Assembly (NCBI RefSeq): GCF_014850975.1
Contig: NZ_JACXST010000001.1
Coordinates: forward strand, 62,001-126,000
DNA length: 64,000 bases
From: Methylomonas fluvii
GTDB taxonomy: Bacteria; Pseudomonadota; Gammaproteobacteria; Methylococcales; Methylomonadaceae
Direction: 5' to 3'
Under the pieces are notes generated by a model. The model did no database searches. It was given only the letters and a program-made list of their open reading frames with translations, and was not told the origin of the DNA. Shown piece after piece: positions 1-7,727 of the stretch (positions are counted from its first letter, which is position 1; each line of letters starts with the position of its first letter). Position numbers and translations under genes: made by a program.

Positions 1-1298
1 ATCACCTTGAGGCCAACTCCGCCATCCCCATCGGCCAGCCTAATATCAGCCTGATGCTGCTCGGCTATTCGCCGCACAATGGATAAGCCAAGACCACTGC
101 CTGATTCGGCGCTATTCAATACGCGGTAGAATCTGTCGAACACGCGAGCCCGCTCATCCAAGGCAATGCCTGGCCCGGTGTCGTTGACTTCCAGACGAAT
201 CGCAGTGGCTTCGCCGGTGACACTGACGTCAATCCGTGCATCTGCTGGTGAATAGCGGATGGCGTTATCGAGCAGATTGCCGAGTAGAATGCGCAGCGCC
301 TCTTCGGTGCCGGCAACCCTGACATGATCGGCGTGCGACAGGCCGAGATCGATGTGGCTATGGGCGGCTTGTGGGGCAAAATCGGCTACCACGTTCCGCG
401 CCAAATCATCCAAAAATAGCGGCGTGAGCGGATAATCGCCAGCCTCCGGATCGAGCCGAGCCAAGATCAGCAATTGCTGAACCAGATGACTGGCACGGGC
501 TATACCTTGTCGTAAAGTTTGCATAGCTAGATCACGCTGAGCGGGTTCAGTGGCACGCTCGGCCAGTTGTGCTTGCAAGGACAGTGCAGTGAGCGGACTC
601 CGCAGTTCGTGCGCCGCATCAGCAGTAAACTGGCGCTGTGCCGCCAGTGCCTGATCCAATTGACTCAGCAGCGTGTTTATTGCGCTGACTAAGATGCTAA
701 CTTCTTCCGGTAAGCCCATATTCGGGATCGGATCTAATGAATGAGGATTGCGACACGTCACTGCTTCAGCCACCTGAGCCAATGGCGCTAAACCGCGACC
801 AATCGCCCAGCCAACCCATAAAGCTAATCCCGGCAGTAAAATCAGTAACGGCGTCAATACATGCAAGGCAACTTCGTTGGCGGTTTCACGGCGTTCTTGA
901 GCCGTTTGAGCCACCTGGACAAATCCACTATCGGTTTTTAAATTAAATACTCGCCAGTCTTGGTTCTGCCAGTTAAGCGTGTCGTATCCCAGTTTTCCGC
1001 CTTGCGGTAATGGCGAAAACGAATGGGATCGAAACAGAATTCGACCATCCGGGCCACGGATCTGACTGACTAAATCAATCCCATCGCTGTATTGCGCAGG
1101 GCTGCTTGTGCTGGGTTTAACATCTTGCAAGCTGTTTGAATGGGACAAGGAATAAGCGGCTTCACGCAACACCTTGTCGAATAGTTCGTCAATTTCTTCG
1201 TGAACGTTCAGCCAAGTCGGCACGGCAAACGTGATACCGGCAACCAGCAAGACGGGTATTAACCAATAGGTTAGCCGGTTGCGAATAGAAGTAGTCAT
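1..1298 (-). CDS. Sensor histidine kinase of a two-component system, 3' end beyond window (partial)
   Basis: This membrane histidine kinase autophosphorylates and passes phosphate to the response regulator encoded just upstream. About 432 residues are visible, read from the minus strand. There is an N-terminal transmembrane segment near residues 10-27, a short periplasmic region, a second membrane segment (ALHVLTPLLILLPGLAL) and then a HAMP-like linker. The cytoplasmic part has an H-box (ADAAHELRSPLTAL), an N-box (LLDNAIRYS), a G1 box (DTGPGI) and a G2 box (GSGLGLSIV). The start ATG overlaps the regulator's TGA by four bases (ATGA), so the pair is translationally coupled. The layout resembles the QseC/PmrB/TctE type, but the signal cannot be told from sequence. 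The C-terminus is cut by the window edge. Confidence 0.9.
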   Translation of the reverse strand, partial: MTTSIRNRLTYWLIPVLLVAGITFAVPTWLNVHEEIDELFDKVLREAAYSLSHSNSLQDVKPSTSSPAQYSDGIDLVSQIRGPDGRILFRSHSFSPLPQGGKLGYDTLNWQNQDWRVFNLKTDSGFVQVAQTAQERRETANEVALHVLTPLLILLPGLALWVGWAIGRGLAPLAQVAEAVTCRNPHSLDPIPNMGLPEEVSILVSAINTLLSQLDQALAAQRQFTADAAHELRSPLTALSLQAQLAERATEPAQRDLAMQTLRQGIARASHLVQQLLILARLDPEAGDYPLTPLFLDDLARNVVADFAPQAAHSHIDLGLSHADHVRVAGTEEALRILLGNLLDNAIRYSPADARIDVSVTGEATAIRLEVNDTGPGIALDERARVFDRFYRVLNSAESGSGLGLSIVRRIAEQHQADIRLADGDGGVGLKV

Positions 1299-1960
1299 GG
1301 CTTCACCACTTTAAAACCGACGCCACGGACATTAAAAATAATGTCAGCACCGAGTTTGCGGCGCAGATTGTGCAGGTGGACATCGACCGCATTACTCGCC
1401 ACTTCCTGGCCCCATCCATAGAGGCGCTCTTCCAATTGCGGACGAGACAGTACAGCGCCAGGCTGTTCCATCAAAGCATGTAGCAATGCGAACTCGCGGG
1501 CGGATAAATCTACTAAGGTGTCGTGTAACCAAGCCTCGTGACTCAGCGGGTTAATGCGCAAGGCGCCGTATTCAATGTCTGAAGTGCCGCGTCCAGCACT
1601 TCTGCGTACCAGCGCATGAATACGGGCAACGAGTTCTTCCAAGGCAAACGGTTTGACTAGATAATCGTCGGCGCCGCTATTAAGACCGGCGACTCGATCA
1701 CTTAGCCCATCGCGTGCTGTTAGGATTAACACCGGGATGGTGTTGCCGGATTTACGAAGTTCGACCAGCAGTTCCTGGCCGGATAGACGCGGAAGCCCTA
1801 AGTCGAGCAACAGTAAAGCGTACTCGTTCGCCGCATATGATAGGGCTTGTTTGGCTTGTTCACCGTCTTGTACCCAATCGACCACGAAGCCATCCCACTG
1901 CAATCCATCTCGGATCGACTGGCCGATCATCGGATCGTCTTCCGCTAATATCAAACGCAT
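1295..1960 (-). CDS. OmpR/PhoB-family response regulator
   Basis: This 221-residue regulator is the DNA-binding partner of the sensor kinase whose gene overlaps its 3' end by four bases. The receiver domain (about 1-115) has the acidic pair in LILAEDD, the phosphoacceptor Asp in LLLDLGLPR and the conserved Lys in LVKPFALEEL. The second half (about 125-221) is a winged helix typical of OmpR/PhoB proteins, ending in VRGVGFKVVKP. Length and architecture match the QseB/PmrA/TctD group. The target genes are unknown. No neighbouring transporter or regulon gene in the window points to a signal. Confidence 0.92.
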   Translation of the reverse strand: MRLILAEDDPMIGQSIRDGLQWDGFVVDWVQDGEQAKQALSYAANEYALLLLDLGLPRLSGQELLVELRKSGNTIPVLILTARDGLSDRVAGLNSGADDYLVKPFALEELVARIHALVRRSAGRGTSDIEYGALRINPLSHEAWLHDTLVDLSAREFALLHALMEQPGAVLSRPQLEERLYGWGQEVASNAVDVHLHNLRRKLGADIIFNVRGVGFKVVKP

Positions 1961-2101
1961 GTTGACCTTTAAAGTTTCTTCATCTGGCCAACAGTGTAAA
2001 TGATCAAGATTTAAGTAATAGTTAAGGCGCTTCGAATGTTCGAGAAGGTATCGATAACGGTCGTTCGTTATTGGAGTTGATCAAGGGCGGCTTGGGGTCG
2101 A

Positions 2102-2266
2102 GGCTGTGTAAAAACGCAGGAATAAAATTAAAAAATTAAAATTTCCTCCACCTTTCTGGTTATTTCGCCTATTTGTGGAATAAGTCTTTCCACCCAGAAA
2201 CAAAATAGCCAGTCAAGCTAACTTATTTTTCCACCGTTCTTTGCAGTTTTACGTTTTTACACGGCC
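2102..2266. mobile_element. MITE-like element, 165 bp, with 15-bp terminal inverted repeats
   Basis: Left end GGCTGTGTAAAAACG (2102-2116) and right end CGTTTTTACACGGCC (2252-2266) are inverted repeats matching at 14 of 15 positions. The interior is AT-rich and has no credible reading frame. Flanks GGGGTCGA (left) and TGGGTCGT (right) agree at 6 of 8 positions and could be a decayed target duplication. Ends of the GGCYGTGTAAAAACG type occur on transposase-bearing elements, so a non-autonomous derivative is likely. The element fills most of the 441-bp gap 1961-2401. I see no gene in the rest of that gap. Confidence 0.65.
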
Positions 2267-2401
2267 TGGGTCGTTAACGACAATTGTTTCTTGGTGAATT
2301 TAAATATCTTGGACGTCGGCTTTCAAGATAGCCATGGCTATGAAGCCGGGCTTAGTGAAAAGGCTAAATCGTCAATCGTTCAATTCAATTGCTGACCAGA
2401 C

Positions 2402-2959
2402 TTAAGGCGTGTTTGGGCGGAATGAGTTTACGTTTGCGTCTGCCAATTCACAAAACTGGCAAACCGGTCGAAATTTGCTCTCGTAGAATACCGAAAAATT
2501 ATGTCGACAGCGTGGGCAATATTTCAAGGCGACTTGTCCTTCGCGCATACCTTGCGCTAAAACCCAGGCTTCGTTGAAGTTGGCGGGCCGAACTTTGCCA
2601 TAAGGTCGCTCTTCGGGGATAAGGTGTTCATAGGATCGATGGAAATAATCCCATGTAAACAAAATGGCCGGCACGTCCATTCGCGACTGAGGATTAACCT
2701 TGCAGGTGATTTGATAGATTGACAGAAATAACGTCAGATATAGAAACGACTCGCGTGATGCCGGAATGGTTTTAGCCAGCGGTAATTGACCATTGGAGGG
2801 GCCGTGAAAGTGAATGGCATAGTACATGGCCTTAAGCTCATGTTGGCTAATCGTTTTAATATGCGCTTTCACGAACGTCGGCCGCAATTTTCGTTTCAGT
2901 AATTGATAGGCAAGATAATGATCTCTTAGCCGGTCTTCGTAGGTGTACCAAGCACTCAT
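2402..2959 (-). CDS. FlhC-like transcriptional activator, copy 1
   Basis: This 185-residue protein has the FlhC family layout: a helical N-terminal half and a C-terminal four-cysteine zinc site (CPRCRHNF near residue 147 and CQFC near 167). In enterobacteria FlhC forms a hetero-oligomer with FlhD and activates flagellar class II promoters. The family also includes SetC/AcaC, which activate transfer genes of SXT/R391 and IncA/C elements. Its start overlaps the flhD-like stop by four bases (ATGA). No flagellar genes are in the window, and an integrase and two more flhDC-like pairs lie within 4 kb. I infer a mobile-element regulator rather than a flagellar one, but cannot exclude the latter. Confidence 0.85.
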   Translation of the reverse strand: MSAWYTYEDRLRDHYLAYQLLKRKLRPTFVKAHIKTISQHELKAMYYAIHFHGPSNGQLPLAKTIPASRESFLYLTLFLSIYQITCKVNPQSRMDVPAILFTWDYFHRSYEHLIPEERPYGKVRPANFNEAWVLAQGMREGQVALKYCPRCRHNFSVFYESKFRPVCQFCELADANVNSFRPNTP

Positions 2960-3270
2960 GCTATATCGCCTGATCCCGTGAGCAGTATTAGCAAGTCACG
3001 CGCCTGGCTATCACACGTATCTCCCTCATGCACTGACTGATCGACCTGAAGATAACGCCCCCAAAAGCTGGCATTGAATCTGGGGGTAAAGGCCAGGCAT
3101 TCACGCCGAGCTATCTCCCTAATTTGCTGCACCTGCAATTTTTTCAGGATACCCACTGCTTCTGGCGTTAATCCCAAGCTAAACATCGCCTGTTCTTCTT
3201 GTCCGGACAGCACCATTTCCCTCGCTAACAACAGATAATCCAATTGCAGATGATAGAGGCTATCCTCCAT
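2956..3270 (-). CDS. FlhD-like transcriptional activator, copy 1
   Basis: This 104-residue protein matches FlhD in size and pattern: an N-terminal helix (LQLDYLLLAREM), the GLTPEAVGIL turn and the REIARRECLAFTPR segment. FlhD binds FlhC to form the activator complex. Its first codon sits one base after the lytic transglycosylase stop and its last codon overlaps the flhC-like start, so slt-flhD-flhC reads as one operon. The segment ending in FTPRFNASFW is nearly repeated as FAPRISNHFF in the STAS-FlhD fusion at 5.1 kb, which ties the paralogues together. Confidence 0.85.
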   Translation of the reverse strand: MEDSLYHLQLDYLLLAREMVLSGQEEQAMFSLGLTPEAVGILKKLQVQQIREIARRECLAFTPRFNASFWGRYLQVDQSVHEGDTCDSQARDLLILLTGSGDIA

Positions 3271-3271
3271 C

Positions 3272-3904
3272 TCAAATCACCTGTTTCACTCGGTCAGCTA
3301 TGGCCATCACACTTTGTCCATAGGCTTTCGCGGCCTTTTCATCGTTCCAACTATAGTAGCGTCCAATCCCCAAAGCCAAGTCATGCGGAGCTGAACCAAT
3401 GGCGGTTGCTAATAGTTCGGCACCTATTTGTACATTGGTAATGGGATCCAGTAATTGCGCCGGCGCGCTCACTCTGTGACCATGCCAGCGGACATTGATT
3501 TGCATTAACCCCACGTCTACCAACCGATTGCCTTCGTCTATCGATTGCTTGAGCAAGGCATGGGCTTCTCGCTGCGAGGCTGGCATCAAGGATTGTCCGG
3601 ATTTATTAAGTGCCCATGGCCAGGGTTTTACTGCGGTCGGATCGGTATCGTTCGCGGATTCTTTTAATGCAACCGCATACAGTATGTAAGGATCCAAATG
3701 GTGCTGCTTTGCAATCTGCCACCAAAGCGTATTTTGTAGCGTGCGTGCGGCGCTAGTCGCTCGCGTCTGTTTACTGACATTGCCATGGGCTAAACACGAT
3801 GCACTGCAGACCATAAAGCTCAGCAAAATCGGCAGCGGATAGAGACAATGCTGTTTAGCGGCGCATAGCCGTCGGAAACCGGATTTCAAATCGATAGTGT
3901 GCAT
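3272..3904 (-). CDS. Periplasmic lytic transglycosylase (SLT/VirB1-like)
   Basis: This 210-residue exported protein has an N-terminal signal-type segment (ILLSFMVCSASCLAHG, about residues 27-42) and an SLT/lysozyme-like domain. Visible motifs are the catalytic-Glu region (YILYAVALKESANDT), the GLMQINVRWHG motif and the later IGRYYSWN segment. Such enzymes cleave peptidoglycan locally so that secretion or conjugation machines can be built. It is the first gene of an operon with flhD- and flhC-like genes, with one base between it and flhD. A transglycosylase beside FlhDC-type activators is what a conjugative or integrative element would carry, although no other transfer genes are visible. Confidence 0.85.
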   Translation of the reverse strand: MHTIDLKSGFRRLCAAKQHCLYPLPILLSFMVCSASCLAHGNVSKQTRATSAARTLQNTLWWQIAKQHHLDPYILYAVALKESANDTDPTAVKPWPWALNKSGQSLMPASQREAHALLKQSIDEGNRLVDVGLMQINVRWHGHRVSAPAQLLDPITNVQIGAELLATAIGSAPHDLALGIGRYYSWNDEKAAKAYGQSVMAIADRVKQVI

Positions 3905-4114
3905 AGCAGAAGTGACTGGTAGGGTTGCCCCGAGTCTACTGAAAAAATCACTATTTCAAGCGTTCAAAAAAGGCCTTATTTCGACCTAATTACACCCTCA
4001 ATAACTCCCCAACAAACCAATTTATAGAAAATACAAGCGGTTACGCATTGTCAATCACTTTTTATCACTGAAGCATCGGCTACCACCTTGCCAAGCCACG
4101 CCCCGCAAGGCTTT

Positions 4115-4151
4115 GCGCGGAAAGTACCCCAAAAACACCCACTTTCCGCGC
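4115..4151. repeat. Perfect 11-bp inverted repeat between divergent flhDC-like operons
   Basis: GCGCGGAAAGT (4115-4125) and ACTTTCCGCGC (4141-4151) are perfect inverted repeats separated by 15 bases. They lie in the 310-bp gap between the minus-strand slt-flhDC operon and the plus-strand flhDC-like array. This could be an operator for both operons or an RNA hairpin upstream of the plus-strand genes. No T-run follows it, so a simple terminator is less likely. Nothing else recognisable is in this gap. Confidence 0.5.
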
Positions 4152-4214
4152 GTGACGATTACAAAACCAGTCTTTTAGTATTACCCCATGTCGTAATCCA
4201 TTAGAGAACAGAGC

Positions 4215-4499
4215 ATGGCCACCCTAGAAGACGATCTGACGCAACTGAATTTTCAATATCTGATGCTATTGAGAGAATGCGCCCGTAGCAATCCCATGGA
4301 AGCCGCCTGGCGGTTTGGTGTCGTTCCAGAGACGGTCGATCGTGTAGCCGATTTGTCGTTGGAACAGATTAAAGAACAGGCGGCGATTAACCGTGCCGTG
4401 ATCAGTTTGCTGCCATTGGGTAACCACCCGGTTTCAGCCGCCGCTCATGCGGCCTTGCTGGTTCATGGTGCTCATGATCAGGGTGATCATCATGGATAA
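4215..4499 (+). CDS. FlhD-like transcriptional activator, copy 2
   Basis: This 94-residue protein is the second FlhD homologue. It shares LNFQYLMLLRECAR, the FGVVPETVDRV turn and LEQIKEQAAINRA with FlhD proteins, and is similar in pattern to copy 1 at 3.0 kb. It is the first gene of a four-gene plus-strand array. Its last eight bases overlap the start of the FlhC-like gene, as expected for subunits made in fixed ratio. The C-terminal tail (HPVSAAAHAALLVHGAHDQG) is rich in Ala and His and differs from copy 1. I infer a role in the same regulatory complex as its neighbour. Confidence 0.8.
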   Translation: MATLEDDLTQLNFQYLMLLRECARSNPMEAAWRFGVVPETVDRVADLSLEQIKEQAAINRAVISLLPLGNHPVSAAAHAALLVHGAHDQGDHHG

Positions 4500-5118
4500 C
4501 GGCGGCTTCGTTGACTTGTCGCATTTTGGCGCTGAACTGATGTTGGCAAAGACATTGTTCGACTACGGAGCCAGAACACCGGTGGTTTCTGCTCTCTGTG
4601 GTATCAAACGTAAAACAGCCACACGCATTTACAGGCTTGCGCAAGAACAAGCACCGATTAAAGGCATGCTGCCTTGGGATCCACACTGGATAAGTCGTTC
4701 AACCATTAACAACCTGCACGCCTCAATATTCTTGGGGTTAATTCAGGATTATGTTTCTGGTCGTGCCAATGGTACTGAGCTTGGGCTGCAGTTTTGCAAC
4801 GCATATATGTTGTACTGCAGTATCGTTGCCCACAATCCCAAGCCATGCAGCCGGGAGGCAGGATTCGAACACCATAGAGTGTTGGATATCAATCGAGCAT
4901 GGCAACTGACAAGACAATTTCATGCCTCTGCATTGCATTTTGTGATGTGTCTTTGCTGTCAATCGCGATTCCTGATCCCCCGCCAAGAAAATCAACAGGC
5001 TGCCCGCTGTCCCGTATGTGAAAACAAGACTGGCAGTGTAGCCCGTCAACATCGAATTTCGCGGCCATTTTCACAAAATGCCGGCAAAACTTTGACCATA
5101 TGTCTTGACCGTTTCTAA
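4492..5118 (+). CDS. FlhC-like transcriptional activator, copy 2
   Basis: This 208-residue FlhC homologue starts at the ATG at 4492, preceded by AGGGTGA. An ATG at 4447 is also in frame but lies deep inside the flhD-like gene and lacks a good ribosome site. A helical N-terminal region has an HTH-like stretch (FDYGARTPVVSALCGIKR). The C-terminal zinc site has MCLCCQSRF and CPVCEN. It overlaps the FlhD-like stop by eight bases. The protein is longer than copy 1, with extra C-terminal residues after the zinc site. It probably acts with copy 2 of FlhD, though mixing between the three pairs is possible. Confidence 0.8.
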   Translation: MDNGGFVDLSHFGAELMLAKTLFDYGARTPVVSALCGIKRKTATRIYRLAQEQAPIKGMLPWDPHWISRSTINNLHASIFLGLIQDYVSGRANGTELGLQFCNAYMLYCSIVAHNPKPCSREAGFEHHRVLDINRAWQLTRQFHASALHFVMCLCCQSRFLIPRQENQQAARCPVCENKTGSVARQHRISRPFSQNAGKTLTICLDRF

Positions 5119-5136
5119 CGGCCAAGGAGAGTCATA

Positions 5137-5739
5137 ATGTATTTACTTGTTCAATCAATTCAATCTCGAACCCTACTGGATGCGGCGGAAGGAAAAAATT
5201 TAGCCCGTCTGGCACGAGAATGCTTTTTCAACCATCAACCCTTAATCCTTGACTTTGTCAACGTCGAGCAGGTTACCGCGCATTTTTGCCAGGCGTTATT
5301 GTGCCCGTTGACGAACGAGTTCGGCGCGGATTATTTGAATCAATGGTTACAGATAAAAAACCTGTCCTCCCACGTCAGGCAAATCATACAGTCTGCCATG
5401 GGCGAATTGGATGATTACTTTGATTGTTTGGAGCGCGCACAGGCTCAGAGCGTTGATCAGGAAATAACGTCGTTGAATTGTTTATGGCTTATCAAAGCCC
5501 GTGATCTCTGTCGAGATAACCCTCTGTTCGCTGGTTTTATGCTGGGCATTTCGGATAAGGCGTTAATTGAGGCCATTGGTCGTTTGTCAATTGAGGACAT
5601 TGAGCATATCGCTCAATCGGGTTGGCTGTGTTTTGCGCCAAGGATTTCAAATCATTTTTTTGAGTACATAAATCGCAAGCAGCACACTGCCGTTGATGTG
5701 TTGCTGACGTTAAGGGAGGGCGTGAATCATGGAGGCTAA
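5137..5739 (+). CDS. STAS-like (DUF4325-type) domain fused to an FlhD-like domain
   Basis: This 200-residue protein combines two families. Residues about 1-95 look like a STAS-like DUF4325 domain: LILDFVNVEQVTAHFCQALL, then LQIKNLSSHVRQIIQSAM. Residues about 110-180 are FlhD-like: LNCLWLIKARDLC, FMLGISDKALIEAIGRLS, IEDIEHIAQSGWLCFAPR. These align by eye with FlhD copy 1 at 3.0 kb. The gene follows the copy 2 flhC by 18 bases and overlaps the copy 3 flhC-like gene by 11 bases. STAS-like domains usually mediate regulated protein contacts, so this subunit may put the activator under a partner-switch signal. I know of no described protein with this fusion, but could not search for one. Confidence 0.75.
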   Translation: MYLLVQSIQSRTLLDAAEGKNLARLARECFFNHQPLILDFVNVEQVTAHFCQALLCPLTNEFGADYLNQWLQIKNLSSHVRQIIQSAMGELDDYFDCLERAQAQSVDQEITSLNCLWLIKARDLCRDNPLFAGFMLGISDKALIEAIGRLSIEDIEHIAQSGWLCFAPRISNHFFEYINRKQHTAVDVLLTLREGVNHGG

Positions 5740-6214
5740 AAAAATGATCAAAACGCTTAAACAGTATCAGTTGGCCATTACCCTGATTCAACGCCAAGCC
5801 AGAATCGCGGTTATTGTCAGAGAAACTACCATCCCCAGAGAGCTGATAAAGGCCACTTACAAGGAGATTCTGGGGCGATCTGGTAGTTCGGGTCCCATCA
5901 AAGAGTCAATTCGTGGCTTGACGCACAACATGAAACGGTACAAGGAAGCCACGCTCTTCGCCAAGATATTTCGTGCAATTGAAGCCGAAAACATTCACGG
6001 CGATATTCATAACGTTATCCAGGCATTCGATTTTTTTAAAATTTCCTTGCCCAGTGGCAGCCTCGATTTCACCACGGCATGGTTGGTGGCACGAGACTTG
6101 AGAAATAAAAAATTGCTGTTGACGGAGTGTGGTCATTGTTATGCAGCGGTATTGATCATTTTGGGCAGCGAAAAGTCGCTAGACCGGTGTTGTGTTTGTA
6201 AAACCGCTTTATAA
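5729..6214 (+). CDS. FlhC-like protein, divergent copy 3
   Basis: This 161-residue protein overlaps the STAS-FlhD gene by 11 bases and sits where an FlhC would be expected. The N-terminal half has a helical Q/R-rich segment (YQLAITLIQRQARIAVIV) and an HTH-like stretch (TTIPRELIKATYKEILG). The C-terminal zinc-type site is ECGHCYAAV followed by RCCVCKTAL. It is shorter and more divergent than copies 1 and 2, so homology rests on the cysteine pattern, position and the partner gene. I infer that it is the FlhC partner of the STAS-FlhD fusion. An ATG at 5744 (MIKTLKQYQ) is an alternative start. Confidence 0.65.
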   Translation: MEAKKMIKTLKQYQLAITLIQRQARIAVIVRETTIPRELIKATYKEILGRSGSSGPIKESIRGLTHNMKRYKEATLFAKIFRAIEAENIHGDIHNVIQAFDFFKISLPSGSLDFTTAWLVARDLRNKKLLLTECGHCYAAVLIILGSEKSLDRCCVCKTAL

Positions 6215-6324
6215 CAGTCAATAAGTTGAGCAGTTTTTTCTATTAACAGCTAGCAAAATGCCGGGCTACCGTGCTCACGCTAATGGAATTGAATTTAGAG
6301 AATATGTTTATCTAACCAATTGAT

Positions 6325-6537
6325 ATGACAGATCTTGTCTCTATTGATCAACTCAAAATAGCTACTGGTTACGATAGACCCGGTGACATTGAGCGATGCC
6401 TAAGAAAAAATGGCGTCCGTTACCTATATGGACAAGGTGGTAAAATTTTTACCACGATAGATGCAATCAACGCCGCTATGGGATTAAAATTGAACGATAC
6501 AAACGCCATAGTTGAGGAGATCGATTTTATCGATTAA
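6325..6537 (+). CDS. DUF4224-type small protein preceding an integrase
   Basis: This 70-residue protein (LVSIDQLKIATGYDRPGDIE, then IDAINAAMG) resembles DUF4224 proteins, which lie directly upstream of tyrosine integrases. The first half has a short HTH-like pattern (LKIATGYDRPGDIERCLRKN), so an excisionase-like or integrase-regulating role is plausible. It ends five bases before the integrase start and the two are surely co-transcribed. The 110 bases upstream (6215-6324) separate it from the flhC-like gene and presumably carry its promoter. I could not identify specific boxes. Confidence 0.7.
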   Translation: MTDLVSIDQLKIATGYDRPGDIERCLRKNGVRYLYGQGGKIFTTIDAINAAMGLKLNDTNAIVEEIDFID

Positions 6538-6542
6538 CCAAG

Positions 6543-7655
6543 ATGCCCAAAGGTCCACCACGAACAGCTCCCATCCCAGCACGCATTGACGCAAAAAAAT
6601 TGCCAACCGGCGTTTGGTGGAATAAATCCGGTCTTGGTAAGTGGATGATTAAGATTAAAGATAACGCCACGGGAAAGTGGAAATCGAAACGCTTATGTGG
6701 GCCATCAGCGACATTGGCAGAAATTTGGCAAGCTTGTGAAAGTCAAAATTCGGCAGTGGTTACTACTTTCTCAACCATCAGCAGAGACTTTCAAGCTACT
6801 CCAATTTGGCGAAAACTTGCGACATCCACACAGAAAGATTATTTGGATTGTCATCAGCATATTTGCGGACGAAGCATTTCAACGAACGGCAAACTGGGTG
6901 ATCTGCCAATTACCTCCTGGACAGTCGGGCTTGTTCGAAAATACCGTGATTCTCGAGGCGAATCCTCTGAAAGCCGTGCCAATAAAGAAATCGCTTATAT
7001 TAAACGCGTATTTTCATGGGCATACGAATACGAAAAAATCAAAAGCAATCCCACTCTCGGGGTTAAAAAATTATCAATCAAACCTCGTCAGCACTACGCA
7101 GAAGATCGGGATTACGAGTTCATGCTACAAGTTGCAAGAGCGTCAAATTATTGGTATGTCTGGCCAGCCATGGAAATTGCCTATCTTTGCCGCATGCGTT
7201 TGTCTGAAGTGCTGGATCTCACTGATGCAAACGAATTGCCGGAAGGCCTTCTGATTAAACGCCGCAAGGGATCTCGTGACAACATTACAGAGTGGAATCC
7301 GCGACTGCGTTCTGCGTGGGATTTCGCGGTGTCTACTAGGAACCGGATTTTGGCAGAACGAAAGCAACCTCATCCAATCCGTGCAGAAGATAGGCACATT
7401 ATTGTCAGTGAACGTACAGGGGATAAAATTGTCGTCGACAGCCTAAAAACAGCTATGGGGCGAATCACTGTTTCAACAAAAAAAGCAGCTGAAGAAATGG
7501 GGGTAAATTGGATACCCTTCACTTTCCATGATTTAAAAAGGAAAGGTGTAAGCGATACCACGGGCAACAAACTGGATGCCAGTGGGCACCGGACCGCTGC
7601 AATGTTGAATGTTTATGATGTAAAAATGAAGACGGTAAAACCATCAAATGAATGA
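6543..7655 (+). CDS. Tyrosine-type site-specific integrase
   Basis: This 370-residue recombinase would insert and excise an integrative element at an attachment site. Residues about 60-150 look like a core-binding SAM-like domain (FSTISRDFQATPIW to SNPTLGVKKL). The catalytic half has the first Arg in AYLCRMRLSEVLDL, the H-x-x-K/R segment in FTFHDLKRKG, and the second His/Arg (SGHRTAAML) followed by the nucleophile Tyr in NVYDVKMK. It reads toward a tRNA cluster and stops 72 bases from the 3' end of tRNA-His, a classic arrangement for integration into a tRNA gene. The element would then extend left from the tRNA and include the flhDC-like array. Confidence 0.9.
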   Translation: MPKGPPRTAPIPARIDAKKLPTGVWWNKSGLGKWMIKIKDNATGKWKSKRLCGPSATLAEIWQACESQNSAVVTTFSTISRDFQATPIWRKLATSTQKDYLDCHQHICGRSISTNGKLGDLPITSWTVGLVRKYRDSRGESSESRANKEIAYIKRVFSWAYEYEKIKSNPTLGVKKLSIKPRQHYAEDRDYEFMLQVARASNYWYVWPAMEIAYLCRMRLSEVLDLTDANELPEGLLIKRRKGSRDNITEWNPRLRSAWDFAVSTRNRILAERKQPHPIRAEDRHIIVSERTGDKIVVDSLKTAMGRITVSTKKAAEEMGVNWIPFTFHDLKRKGVSDTTGNKLDASGHRTAAMLNVYDVKMKTVKPSNE

Positions 7656-7658
7656 CTA

Positions 7659-7682
7659 TTTGTCACCAGCTTTGTCACCAGC
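7659..7682 (+). repeat. Two tandem copies of TTTGTCACCAGC next to the integrase
   Basis: TTTGTCACCAGC occurs twice in direct tandem (7659-7670 and 7671-7682), right after the integrase stop and 45 bases before tRNA-His. Direct repeats in this position may be arm-type integrase binding sites or part of the attachment region. The role is inferred from position only. Confidence 0.45.
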
Positions 7683-7727
7683 TGGTAGGAATGAGACCAA
7701 TAACTCTTCTTAAGTTATTGAATTTAT

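Noticed and set aside
2267..2401. Left attachment site of the tRNA-His element
   Set aside because: I looked for a copy of the tRNA-His 3' end left of the array and saw none in the window.
2402..3270. Assignment of pair 1 as the flagellar flhDC master operon
   Set aside because: No flagellar genes are nearby, and the transglycosylase, integrase and paralogous pairs point to a mobile element; I left the gene symbols empty.
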